A DNA stretch of 14,193 nt from Ichthyophonus hoferi (GCA_002751075.1 NAOQ01000030.1:4957-19149); one strand, 5' to 3'. Positions 1 through 11,200 are shown, numbered from the stretch's first letter. The notes: generated from the letters alone by a model not told the origin. Numbers and translations are program-made.

Positions 1-374
1 ATAAGGTTTATAGGGTTTATAGGATTTAGGTGTACACACAGAGAGGATTAGTGTGGGAAGACAATAGGCTAATACTGCATGGGGCAAAGGGCTAGAATAT
101 AATACCATGCTTAAAAAGGCAAATTTATAATATAGATATATAGATTGGGACAAGTACATCTGGTACTAGAGCGAGACCATCTATAAATAGTAGTCAGGGT
201 GTGCCAGATAAACCAGTGAAATATAGAGTTAAAACAGGTGTGTGTGATAGCAAGGGAGAGGGAGAGGGAGAGGGAGAGGATGAGGACAGTGACATAGAAG
301 AAAGGAAAGAATGGCCATAGGAGAGACAAGTCAGGCATGCTTGTATACATATATGTGGGTGACTGGGTCCATAC
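1..374 (-). other. Start of an intron in the BIG gene; the next coding exon is not seen
   Basis: The donor after the last visible exon is at about 374, and the intron runs to the window edge. I looked on the minus strand for the expected DAFLVFR..C segment that opens the HUS box in this family and did not find it. The intron holds a purine microsatellite (254-279). Positions 4-30 carry short, imperfect copies of a GGTTTATAG-like unit. Nothing else is supported. Confidence 0.6.
254..279. repeat. (GGGAGA)n microsatellite
   Basis: About four perfect copies of GGGAGA on the plus strand make a pure purine tract. The BIG pre-mRNA therefore carries (TCTCCC)n inside an intron. Mirror-symmetric purine tracts of this kind can form triplex DNA, and in RNA they can bind pyrimidine-tract proteins. 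Both are general knowledge, not shown here. Confidence 0.9.
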
Positions 375-3300
375 CGTAACAAACATGATCGAACTTATTG
401 CCATTGTTACCATGTACACTACCCCTGTTGCTCTGTGGGCCCGCTGTTGACTCCATAGACAGGTGTGACCCCGGGGAGGTCATGGCTTTCATCTTGGTCT
501 CTGGGTTCTTGGCGGCTGGTTCATCACTGGAGACTGGTTCTACTACCTTAGCAACGCTTTCCGTAGGTAGGTCCGGCAATGGACTGATTGGTTCTGACTC
601 TGGGATATTCGTGTTCTCCTATAGGGGCCTTGAAAGATGAGAACAGGGAAAGAGGGTGGGTAAAAGCTGCATGTAGTGGACTGAGAAATAATATTTACAC
701 TGTCAAGTAAAGAGTGGTGATTGGATGAGATTGTGAGGGGACATAAGGCAGAAGGCAGAGTGAGATGACAACCTGCAAGGTGAGCATTGGTCGTGTGGCG
801 GGTAAAGATATAGGTCTGCAATGGTCTTATCCTATCACATAAACCTACCTTTGTGACAATTCCATTATCTAACTGGCCGGGCCCTGTCTCTTTACTTTCA
901 TTGGTCTGTGTATTATGCTCTTCAACTGTCTCTGTCATCTCACTGGGTGATGTCGACCTAAATATGTAGTGACGTCATAAGAATGGCTAAGTGGATAGTT
1001 AAATCACATCACTACGCCCAATGTCTTTTATGCATTATATGTTCCAATTTTAAATTAACAGAGTGAGTGGGCGAGGTTGTACCGTATGAATATAACAGAT
1101 GGGTGCTTCTAGTATATGGTTTAAGGGTGCACGTGCACAACATAAGCCAGTAAGAATCTAGACTGGAATTGTATTGAATATATACGTGTGATGGATATGC
1201 CTCCTTGTGGTAATGTCACTGTCTCTCTCAGACATCCATAATACCATAACAGCTTATGGGTGATATGCATCCAATTAAGCAAGTTACATAATCCCTGCAT
1301 AAGAGTTGATTGGGGTATTGAAGGTGGAAATGCAGGTCATGCGCTATAATATCCTTACTATTTAAAAACTTCAGGTCATTGGCTTTCGCAATAAATTTAG
1401 AGACAGATTGGCCAGATAATTAAAACAACTACATACTTTGGTGTAGATTTATATTCAAAAACATAGCAGGGCACAGGCATGTCTATAGGGTGTGGGGGGG
1501 GCTTGTATACAGGTAGAGTACTGGTATGCTACTATAGGTATATTCATATCATGTGCATATACATAGGGCTGTATAAATGAATTCGGTAGACGTGGGGAGT
1601 GTAGGGGTGTGTTTGCATGTGAGGTATAACATAGTGCAGACACAGTAGAATATAGTGTGATTGACAGAGGGCTGACCTATGTATGTGCGGATAATGGCAT
1701 ACTATGGTAGTCAACCTAACAGAACCATTTGCACTGGCTACAATAGAGTTAAAAAGAAAGAAGAGTAAAGAGTAAAGGATGGTAGGGGGTGAATAGAATT
1801 TTGATACGAGACAGAGCATAAGGCGGCATACCTGGTCTCCTGTGTTGTGCTACTGGCCCCATCTGTCACATTAGGAATGGGGGTAGACCGGGTAGAAAGG
1901 CCAGCTGGGGAGAGTAAGAGAGAGTGGTATGGGCGTATAGTGCATATCAGTGACAGAACATAAGTGTCCTCTTAGATGATTGGTCTTACCCCTTGATTAT
2001 CCCTATTATAGAACACATCAAGCATACTTTAAATACCACGTGGCTAGCCCTAACAGGGTAATAGGTTATGGCTCTAAAGCCTGTAGTAGGTTAAAAGATA
2101 GACGAAGCATGATTGGATAACAATCATCTAGGCGTTGGTAATGGTGGTAAGAAAGGAATAAACGGATTGGGCCAATAAAGGAGGCCTATAGGTAGATTTA
2201 ATCTATAGATAGATCTAATCTCTACCCTGTGGAATGTCTAGAGCGGACATATATACTCAATGATAAACAGCCAATAGCTCTCATCATACTAAAACAATCG
2301 CAATTACAGTGTGGAGGGCTAAGTGACCAATAGTATTTCAACCCCTGCAATATAACGCATCTGATTGAAAACCCTCATAGGCTGTACCCTGATACATAGT
2401 ATGACTTACCCTCTCCTTCATTGGTCAACACAGTTTTATCGCTCTCAGTGGCATCAGCATCAGCGGTAGCAGCCTATATATGAATCCAGTAGGTAAGATT
2501 GGTGTACTCCCCTCATAGGTAAGACGGAGCACAGAGGGAATCTATAGACAACACTCCCACATCTACTAACCATATATTTCCACATAAACAAAACCTAGCT
2601 GTAGATATATATATATATAGATGTTTATCTTACCTGGACTTCCATGCGCTGGAAAATAATATTTAGCATCTGGGTGAGGGTGGCTTTAGCCGTGGTCTGG
2701 AGCACCAGACTGGAACATGATAGGTGGATATTGTAGCACGTGCGCACTGCCTTAAGTAGTGATCCCTCATGTACGTCACTGCCTGGGGCCGTCACAGCAG
2801 TGAGGAGGGCCTGGGGGTGCGCAGGTTAGATTGGCTGAAAATCATGAACTGGTTAAGACTATATATGGGTAAGGAGTAACCATTTATAGGCACATGACGT
2901 ATAAGTGTGAGTGAAAGTATGAGTCTATGCCCAGGTAATTGACGGTGTAAACCCAAATATGGGTATAAATATAGGGCAGATCTCCTAGGAACCATACAAA
3001 TACTGTCCTATATCAATGACAATGTCACCCTCTCTACCTCTCTACCCCCTCTCCTTTCTCAACTATCTATACCTTGATAATCTGTAGAGCTACCGTCTGA
3101 TCCGTATGGTCCCCTACAAAGCAGGAACATATAGTATCTATAACGGTATCAATGGGCTTCTTAGTATCATTGTGAAAGGCTGCAGCCGAATCCTGCAAGT
3201 GGCCGTAGGCTAGTAGTTTCTGTAGAAGAAATGGGATGGATTGGTATAGGTACTATCCTACATATATGCCATCCATCCTACATACATACTAATAGATGTA

Positions 3301-5553
3301 TGGCAAGAAGACCTAGGATCTTTAGCCTGATGTACTGGAAAAATAAAAGAGGATGTTGAAAGGAAAAGACGAGAGACAAGAAAGAGAACAGCATCTTTTA
3401 AAGAAATTAAAATGCAATATATATATATACGTGAGAGGAGAGCGAGAAAGAGAGGAGGGGACAGATATGTGTGCTCTTTTTATTGGTTGACTGGGCCTAT
3501 ATATATAGGTGAGTCTATAAATGTACGTCATGCATACCTGGATGACGTCAAGGGCAATGCATTGGATCTTGGCATGTTTGAGTGTACATGCGAGCTGGAA
3601 CGCATAGAAATACTTCTCAACGTCAATGGTTGTCCCCTGTTGGACTTGTACGCTATCACCACTGCATAGGATAAGAGGGAGTATAGTGAGTAAAGATGTG
3701 TGTACATGATGTGCATATGTATATAGTATATATTAATGGCTGGGCTGGGTATATGCGTAAAACGTGGCTCGACTCTAGGTGTAGAGATCAGTCTCATGAT
3801 ATATCAGTACATGTATGTGAAGGTGTAAACAATTGCTTATACTTTTAGTTGAATTGGCATGCATATATATGTGTGCGTGTGTGTAAACCAATAGCGTATG
3901 TATACATGCACTGGCTGGGAGCCCAGGTTGTATATATACATACGGGTGTAAGCGAAGAGCTAAAAGCAAACAGTAATAGATACTCAAGTATAGAATGGAA
4001 CCTCAATTAGCCATAAACACGATGTAAGTATCCAATCATATGTGTCCTTTAAAAAGATAGCCATAACCCGCCCTCTTATAAAATTAAATGCATGGCATCT
4101 ACCCAATCACCAATGGTAAATCAGGGCTAAATCTCAGATTACCTAACCCTGGTCTCTACAATGCCCGTTTCTGCCTTGATTTCATCTGACAAAGAAAGAA
4201 TCTTATTGGTCAATGATCATAATGACCCCTTCTACCATCCCCCGTCTGCGCCCCCTCTTGGACACCAAACACATATTCATCTCATCATCCAATTAAATTC
4301 ATCCCTAATTAATTGCAATTCCTTCATCCAATCATACATGTAATATATAATTATAGCCCCCAAGCGAACCAAAGAAACCACCAAAACAAGAGTCAAAATG
4401 AGCTCAACGGCAAGACATAAGCCCCAAACTAATGTTTATGCCTTCCTCTGGGTCCTTCTCTCCTAATGCAATGTCTCACCATCTCTCTAACCGGCCCATA
4501 CAAACATATCTCCTTCATTTAATGAATATACTGTCCTCCAGGTGACACCCTCTCTCTCTCCTTCCTCGCTAGTAGTCCTCTACCGTCTAATAGCATCTTC
4601 AGTAATAGCAAGACACAGTACACTACCTCCTAATCTCTCCCTAACTACCTATAATTGTCTCTCTCACTTCCTCTCTGGTCATGCCCTCCCATTATCCATG
4701 TGCCTATCTCCCTGACCACAGACAGATACTTGATGACACAACAACACCAAGCAGTGCGCTTGGCTGCACTACACACATACAAAACGTTATATTATACAAG
4801 TGAATTTCACATCTATAATCTCAAATTCAATCGTTCACACACACTTCTAAAGCCTCTTATGTATATACCTCGGCATATGTACAGACGTGCATGCACATAT
4901 GTTATCATATATGTATATATTCTATTATCATATATACGTATATAATATCACGTTATACACATACTATTATACATAGATACAATTACATATATATACATAC
5001 ATATATACATATATACATGCATACATACATGCACATATACACACTATCATATATATATACCTACCTAAATATATGTATATATACGTAAGATCATAACTGC
5101 ATCCTACCATGCTATTGCCTATACATATTATAATACTGTCAGGCATACCTACCTACTTACCTACTTACATATGTACATCCTATCATAATAACATACACAC
5201 TATAATACTATAATACATACTATCATACTATCATGCCATCATACTTACCTACCCACACACTATTCTAATATCATACCTATCTGTCTATCTGCCTATCAAC
5301 ATGTATACGTGCATACGGGCTACAATACCATAATACTATGATATAAGCATATTATGTTACGCATCTACGTACATACTATCATACATGCTATTATATGCAC
5401 CACCATACATACATCCATGCAATAAAATACAAGCACGTAAAACTCACCTAGGGCCTTTTGACACTCCGACCTGACCTGCGGATTTCTCGCAATCTCCCTC
5501 TCGTCTAATATTTTTTGAAGGCCTCTCACAAGAAACATGTTATGTGTAGCCAT
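375..5553 (-). CDS. ARFGEF1/2: BIG-type (ARFGEF1/2-like) Sec7 Arf guanine-nucleotide exchange factor, N-terminal part: DCB domain and linker; runs off the window at its 3' side
   Basis: BIG proteins load GTP onto Arf GTPases at the trans-Golgi and endosomes. Nine exons join in phase: 5448-5553, 4143-4185, 3538-3661, 3073-3219, 2634-2810, 2410-2473, 1832-1904, 849-957 and 375-618. They give 362 codons plus one base. The start ATG (5553) has A at -3 and opens with [12 protein letters not shown], as in animal BIG proteins. Next come ALDEIKAET (34-42), KYF..F.LAC (66-75), KLLAYGHL (92-99), QIIKALLTAV (137-146) and [13 protein letters not shown] (178-190), the known DCB order. Residues 200-350 form an acidic, Ser/Thr/Pro-rich linker, and KF (356-357) matches the segment just before HUS. 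HUS, Sec7 and the C-terminal HDS regions are not in the window. Exon 2 is only 43 nt. The donor of the last exon is uncertain: GTATGG at 374 fits best, but 384 or 410 are possible. The family call is very sure. The animal-like spelling against the fungal one is judged from memory. Confidence 0.93.
958..1831 (-). other. BIG intron 7 (874 nt)
   Basis: The donor is GTATGC at 1831 and the acceptor is TTTAG at 958. The intron is G-rich on the plus strand; row 1441-1500 has 21 G against 7 C. It includes a G8 run at 1494-1501. Open stretches on the minus strand near 1455-1819 are Tyr/His/Ser-rich and follow from this composition. No gene or RNA is supported. Confidence 0.6.
1905..2409 (-). other. 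BIG intron 6 (505 nt)
   Basis: The donor is GTAAGT at 2409. The acceptor is a pyrimidine-rich tract ending in CCCCAG at 1905. It contains the tandem 17-mer at 2188-2221 and several ATTGG/CCAAT pentamers. No other feature is seen. Confidence 0.6.
2188..2221. repeat. Two tandem 17-bp units
   Basis: Unit 1 (2188-2204) is ATAGGTAGATTTAATCT. Unit 2 (2205-2221) differs at two positions, both transitions. Each unit holds a near-palindromic AGATYTAATCT. It lies inside BIG intron 6. Confidence 0.85.
2605..2619. repeat. (AT)n dinucleotide run
   Basis: A pure AT alternation lies 15 bases from the splice donor of BIG exon 5 on the transcribed minus strand. Similar short runs lie at 3417-3429 and 8519-8529. 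Confidence 0.85.
3662..4142 (-). other. BIG intron 2 (481 nt), containing the strand-composition switch
   Basis: The donor is GTAATC at 4142, the weakest in this gene. The acceptor is CTATGCAG at 3662. The left part is G-rich on the plus strand (row 3661-3720: 19 G, 4 C). From about 4020 the strand becomes C-rich. CCAAT pentamers lie at 3888, 4030, 4104 and 4110. No gene is seen. Confidence 0.6.
4440..4710. repeat. Pyrimidine-rich low-complexity tract
   Basis: Many CTCTCT, TCTCC and CCTCC blocks make the plus strand strongly C+T-rich. The BIG transcript is purine-rich here. This is the opposite of most of the rest of the gene, where the plus strand is purine-rich. Confidence 0.7.
4858..5080. 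repeat. Alternating TA/CA (TATACATA-like) microsatellite block
   Basis: Long runs of ATATATAC, ACATACAT and TATATACG alternate pyrimidine and purine with interruptions. The block lies in BIG intron 1. It is likely unstable in length and prone to unusual helix forms. Confidence 0.85.
5081..5430. repeat. Degenerate tandem region of ATACTATCAT and CTACTTAC units
   Basis: Variants of ACTATCAT, ATAATACT and ACCTACTTAC recur many times, with almost no G on the plus strand. On the transcribed strand this reads as repeated GTAGGTA, GTATG and GTAAGTA-like strings that resemble splice donors. They lie just downstream of the true exon 1 donor at 5447. Confidence 0.7.
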
Positions 5554-6200
5554 CGTATATTCTTTTATTTTATAAAATTAATTGGCGTGGCAAACAAGAC
5601 TTATTTGTTTGATTAGTAAAACTGTACAAGATTATAGACCATGTTGGTACGTGTACTATGGGCCTTAGGAGTTGTCAGTGAAAAAAAAAAAAAAGTGTTT
5701 GTTTGTAATTGGATATAGATATGTATGTATATGAAGTGTGAGCGAAGGACCGTTTAGGCTTCTAAAATTATGTATACAACAAACGAAGTATACTCACAGA
5801 AACCAACTTTCTGCCTCACAAATATCACTATATATGTATCTGTTTGTTCGTATGATGGAATTTTTTAATTATGGGAAAGCATTTTGTTTTTTATTGGTTG
5901 GCTGATGGTGCGATCGACGATCAGCTATGCCGCTTGGTTGCAATAGATACTTTTGATTGGTGTTGGTGGATTGTAAGATGGATTTGAATGACTGAAACTT
6001 CATTTAATTGGTCTGATAATACCAACACTAAGATTATCCATTTCGTTACTCATGTCGGTTATTGTAGTCGAGATACAACGAAAGGATTATACTGAAGCAA
6101 GCATCTTCTATATTGAGGCAGTCATAGTTGCTTGCAAATTCAAAATTCTAATGAGTGGAAACCATTAATGTGTACTTTTACTACCACGATTGGTGCCTTA
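5554..6200 (-). promoter_or_regulatory. Probable BIG promoter and 5' leader, with a CCAAT-box cluster
   Basis: On the gene's own strand CCAAT occurs at 5581-5585, 5708-5712, 5893-5897, 5956-5960, 6007-6011 and 6189-6193, six times in about 600 bases. NF-Y binding to CCAAT is established for many eukaryotic promoters; its use here is inference. A TATAAAA-like string (about 5569-5577) lies too close to the ATG to be a normal TATA box unless the leader is very short. An A14 run lies at 5681-5694. No clear start of transcription can be fixed. Confidence 0.4.
5681..5694. repeat. A14 homopolymer
   Basis: Fourteen A in a row on the plus strand, upstream of BIG. Other homopolymers are T13 at 11414-11426 (MYND intron 1) and A10 near 6711-6720. 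Confidence 0.9.
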
Positions 6201-8281
6201 AAATGGCTTAAATAATCAAAAAAGGAATAGGGATGGTATAAGGGGGACAGCTTGGGATTCAGTAAAACTATTACAATATAACTACTAATCTGGGTACAAA
6301 ATATTAAAACCGCAGTTTTAATAGGATCATGCACAAAACACTTTTATCCAATATGTAGGAACAATAACGATAGAAGATTATCCAGGAGTGGTTGGAATTG
6401 AACAGTTGCATGGAAAGATCGTCGGATAGCGTGCTTATATATTACAGTTTGATATGTGGATTTATCCAGGGGCTGTGATCGGGGATTATGTTGTGGTTCG
6501 GATTGATCGTGTGCGAGCAGTATTGGCACAACTGGTATTTTGGAATGACAGTATATGCTAGCAATATGTTTCAACTGTTACGTTATATTTTCATAATGAC
6601 TGGGAAAACGTTTGTCAAGAGTATGAATGGGCACAAACCTCTTCTCTCCCACGTAAGTTGAGTATTCCTACTAATGGTTTATCAATATGTTCTGTTTTTG
6701 AATTCTTTCAAAAAAAAAAATTTAAGTAGGAAAGTAAAAAATAGTCGAATATAGATTTTTAAAATGTTCTGGATTATATAAACATGAGGATGCTACCTTA
6801 CCCTATCGCTGCCATATGCTTTTTATTGATTATTAAATCCTGATTCAATAGTTACTCTTCTTATTCATTAGTGTCATAGTCGGATTTACATATTTTACCC
6901 TTCTCTCAATCATATCTTATTTACTATCGTTCATCATGATAGTTTGCTTGATTTGTCTAATTCAAGACTGTATGTGTATTAACAGTATTTCTTTAATGTT
7001 TCATAAATATTATTACAAGATCGCTAACCACAGTAGGTTCGATCGAAGCCAAGATAATAGGTAGATCGAATCTTGTCATAAGTGTGCAACATATGAACAC
7101 TACTACATCAATGAGAAAAAGAGTTAATTCACTATCTAAATAAGGACATAATAGTATTTAAGTACTGTAGTAAGACAATCCTAGTGGGCCTCTTTGATCT
7201 ATCATGAGCTTGATTAGCTAATACGAATATTTATGATTGGCTTCATTCAAGTTATTAAACTTAGCAATCTTGGCTCACGTATACGATAATCCGTGTTCGA
7301 ATCGCTCTCTCGCTCAGAAGTCAGAAAACTGCTTACTGCCTGATACTATTTAGTGACAATGGCATTTATCTACATAGCGACGTAGCTTCACTCAATGATC
7401 GATCACACTGTAAAATTTCTACATTTGCACCAAAGCATCTATCCCTTCTAAATTTCTAAATTAGAACAGAGATATAATTACTACAATCAGTTACCTAGAG
7501 AGTTGGCATATGGGCCTTCAATAGAATCTCTAGCACAACAACGCTATTACTTACACTGGTCAGACAACAATCACCACTACTAGTTATACAATTGGAGATC
7601 CCGATAGCAGTGTATAAGTCATTAGAACTGGCACAGATTCTGATAAATATCATTTCAAGTTCATACATACTATGCTAACTTATTTACATTCGGTCTTTCC
7701 TGTGCTTTTTTACACATTACAATAAGTCAATCATACGAATATAGACCACTGATACTGTTATTTATTGTTAACCAGAAAGCATCGACCAATAAGCTGCAAT
7801 GATACAGTCTTGAAGCTTTTGTTATTTCTCTCTCCTACACTACATAGACATTATTCCGTGGAGTGTTTGCTTCACCTCACAATAACTATAAATGTTTGAT
7901 AAGTTTACAATTTGTCCCAAAAAGAAATTACATTATCTAGTTGTCATAAACTTGATCAGATGTTAAGAGAATACTTTCTAATTGAAGCCTTTGTAACCTG
8001 AAGTTTCGAAATGCCATATTAATGGAATTTGGCTGTCATAAACTTCACTGACTTCCTATAACAAATCTGAAAGTGACTAAAATCTTCAAACATGCATGCA
8101 ATAATGTTAAAAACCAATGGAATACACATGATTATAACTTGGTAACGGCTTATTAATTATTGGCGTGCTAAGTTATAAGAAAAAAGTAATCGGTGGAATT
8201 AGGGCGGCATTAACGTGAACCTTCCGCCACGTCTTATTATCGGCAATAAAGAAAAATCTTGTGCCCGCCGGTTATGGTGGT
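6201..8281. other. Intergenic DNA between the MYND gene's 3' end and the BIG promoter
   Basis: The left part, to about 6660, is G-rich on the plus strand; the rest is AT-rich and balanced. The region contains the left copy of the diverged repeat (6825-7260). The last part (about 7760-8281) probably includes the MYND 3' untranslated region, and 8190-8281 is relatively GC-rich. Short open frames on both strands have no recognisable domain and no convincing splice sites, so I call no gene. Confidence 0.55.
6825..7260 (+). repeat. Diverged direct repeat, copy 1
   Basis: This stretch aligns colinearly with 13718-14193. The best block, 7173-7237 against 14109-14173, is ungapped over 65 bases with about 48 matches; most differences are transitions. 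Other anchors are 7138-7164 against 14069-14095 (about 21 of 27), 7013-7031 against 13923-13941, 7037-7048 against 13955-13966, and a short inverted repeat TATC..GATAG near 6925 against 13809. The coordinate offset drifts gently from about 6890 to 6936, as expected for one old duplicate with small indels. Weaker matches may extend it left to about 6720. The right end is unknown because copy 2 meets the window edge. The family is not recognised. It is non-coding as far as I can see. Confidence 0.62.
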
Positions 8282-11200
8282 TTAATGGCAGAACAATTTG
8301 TGTCTGCGCCAGTGAGCCTTCTGACATTCAGAAGAGCAATAAGAAGCATCACGGCAACGGCCACATACTAATAGGTTCTTTCCTTGCTCAGCTGCTTTGG
8401 CGCATCCTTGACATTGGTTTTTCCTAAAGGAGGAATACGCATTTAGTCAGTCTCTCACATGCAAGTTATGCTTGAGCTGTAGAAGATATCAAATTTTATA
8501 TTGGCGTACCACATGGCATATATATATATGGTTATGATCGTTTGATTTCGAGATCTAGAGGCCATATATTATAAGGCAATAAACCAAAACAAAATAGAAG
8601 ACCAAAGAATACAGCCATCAAAAGTTTGAATTCATCGGGTAAGAATTGGGTCTGTGTATTAACGATGTACCTTTGTACATATGCTTGGGTATATGGCTCG
8701 AAATATATTTATCAAGAACAATGTATGTCGAGACACTCACAAAGACAAAGAGCTATTTTTAATAAACAATGATGGATTAATATAAATAAATTGAAAAAAG
8801 CAATAGTGTGGAGAAGGGGGCACTAGAAATAAGGATAAATAAATTAAAGAAAAAATGTATTAGATTTTAAAAAAAAGTTGTTAATAGTATTGGCGGAAAA
8901 TGCGAAATCAAAGAGTGGTATATGAACAAATATTCAATTTTTACTGATTGCAAATATGTCCGTAAGAGATAGAAATAGAAATATATAACTGGCTAAAGAC
9001 AACCATAAACACTGATCCACATATACCATGTGTATATACCAAATATAAAATAAAGTAAGACGTTGAGATCGATATTGATATTGCTAATGGGCAGATTTAG
9101 AGAAGATGCTAAGAAAAAAAAGTACTACAAAAAATGTTTACTTGTGTGTTACTTACATCACGTCACTAATCTCGGCGTCCTTTTCAAAAAATTCATGACG
9201 GAAAACATCACAGTAGAAAGACAACAGGCGAAGAGACTCAAGACGGCGAACTCCCATCAACTCGTGAGTGTGACCGTCGACCATAAGGCCCTTGTTTATG
9301 GCCTCCTGAAATACCTTGTTGGTTGAAACCTGAGACTTGTCCTTGGCGTTGTACCTAAGAATGGGGAGAACAAATAATAAGGTGGATGAATGGGTTTTCA
9401 TGGACAACGAAGCGAACTAAGATTGTGAGAAGATAGAGATAGTGCAATATTTATGAGAAAAATAATATGTACAGATAAGGAGGCTAGAGATACATATTAC
9501 CAATAGCAGGGCTGACGAGTGTATTAAAAGAAAACCAATGCATTAATATTTACTGGCTTAATAAATATATACCTGTATTAATCGCGGAAAAAGAATACGC
9601 CACACTTGGATACCTCTTATCCTTTAAATGTTCTTACAAGTAATTTATTGAGAAAAGGTGTACCGGGTTGGCTAGAAAAAAGTCATGTTTAAGATTCTAT
9701 TCATAAAAAAAGCAGAGCTTACTGTGTAAACAAGCAGCAGGCCAAGTGTCTAAGAGGAATATAAGAAAAGCACGATTAAAGAGCTCTCACTTACCACAGT
9801 CCACGGCCCTCACCAGCCAGGAAAGTGTAATTGAGTTCAGCGTTTTCTTCTGAGCCCTTAACCAAACCACTAAGAACGGAAGGTTGAACAATTCTGGCAT
9901 CAAGAATCTCCTGTTTTTCAGTGGATTGCACTCGCAGGTTGAACATACTAATAAGGCCTTGAGGAGCACTCATTTCCTGTAGACGAGGAAGTATAATGTC
10001 AGATGGAATTCAAAAAATCAATAAATAAGAGTGATCATACGTTATTATCAACTGAAACAATCCCTGACACACAGCCTCCAACCCCTCCCTTTTCTTGATA
10101 TACCTATTTTCGGGCATGTCGTTATATGCTTCGACTTAGATAACAATAAGAAACCACCTCAACATCTATTGATAAGTGGACTTTCACTCGTATTGCAAAC
10201 AATTGTAATGAAGACAAATATGCTCTGGAAACCTAATATCTTTTCCTTCAAAAATTTACCAAGAAAGATTAATGCTTCACACCTCAATGAACTATAAATG
10301 GTGCTGTGATGAGGCCATGCACAATTAATACATACTTCAAGAGTAACCTCGGGTGAGATAATTTTCATATTTTTTTCCTCTCCATTAACGGTGGTATCGT
10401 CACTATTGCTAGGTATACTGGGACCACCGAGAATAAAGGCTTCTCTTTCCGCTTGGCTCAATTGAGTCCAGAGAACAACAATATATGGGGAGTATCTGAG
10501 AACAACTTGGGTCAGATAACTCTTATATTAATTGGCACTACATTAAAAACTGTTTACTTTTAAAAAAGCCATGCCTCTTGGACATTATGAAGAATTTCTA
10601 CAGAAAGAAGAATTCTGATGCATACATATCTTGACAAGTAAGAAATTGTGTGTATACTAAAGTTAAAGACATAGATATGATCTATGTATGTGCATTTGTG
10701 TTTATTTTAATAACATTATAAGGGAAATAGAGAAAATATAGAATATATATTACAAGAAAACACTAATTAAGAATATCTATGCAATTATTTCTAAACATGC
10801 ATAAACTGGCACATAGCCCTTATTTAACACTGTGGTATGGTCTTATTAAAAAATATGGCAAGTTCCTAACCATTTGTAAATATGTAAATGAATATAACTA
10901 TTTACAACCAAACACTCACTTGTAATAGAAGCGAGCAACTCTATCGTTGAAAGCGTTAAGTAGATCATCCTTAGTGGCACCCGCAACCTTTTCTGCGTTA
11001 ATACTAGAGGGCCCATTGTATTTGTACCCTTTTACAAGCAGGGCTTTGGCAATGGGGACGAATTCGGCCACTTTCGCTTTAATCTCGTCAAGTTTCTTCA
11101 ATTGCTGTGTGGGTAAAATGTGTTTTAGCACTATGATAGTGCAGTCAATCATATCTCAAGTAAGATTTGCGTAGTACTTATAAAGACTCCCCACTTAAAT

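Larger units (their letters stand above)
4186..5447 (-). other. BIG intron 1 (1262 nt), G-poor on the plus strand and rich in simple repeats
   Basis: The donor is GTGAGT at 5447 and the acceptor is TTTCTTTGTCAG at 4186. It is the longest complete intron in the window. The plus strand is very poor in G: row 4621-4680 has 24 C against 3 G, and row 5221-5280 has 19 C against 1 G. In order from the right it holds a degenerate tetramer/octamer region, a TA/CA alternating block and a C+T-rich tract at 4440-4710. Plus-strand open frames at 4655-5088 are Tyr/Ile/His translations of these repeats and not genes. Confidence 0.7.

Noticed and set aside
1-30. Telomere-like GGTTTATAGGGTTTATAGG string
   Set aside because: Only about three imperfect units are present and the string lies inside a gene intron, so it is not a telomere.
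4655-5088. Plus-strand open frames rich in Tyr, Ile, His and Thr
   Set aside because: They are translations of TATACATA-type simple repeats inside BIG intron 1.
6325-6561. Protein-like plus-strand stretch rich in Val, Gly and Asp (for example YPGAVIGDYVVVRIDR near 6463-6510)
   Set aside because: The region is G+T-rich, which by itself yields Val/Gly/Asp codons. I found no known motif, start or splice context. A protein search with the stretch would settle it; a clear family hit would overturn this rejection.
7262-7320. tRNA-like B box (GTGTTCGAATCGC) with a TTGGCTCACG string before it
   Set aside because: The two boxes are too close for a tRNA, the T-arm bases do not pair and there is no acceptor stem. 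At most it is a decayed tRNA-derived repeat.
8215-8427. Plus-strand open frame of 70 codons
   Set aside because: It is the shadow of the MYND-finger exon, whose minus-strand frame has all eight zinc ligands and matching splice phase.
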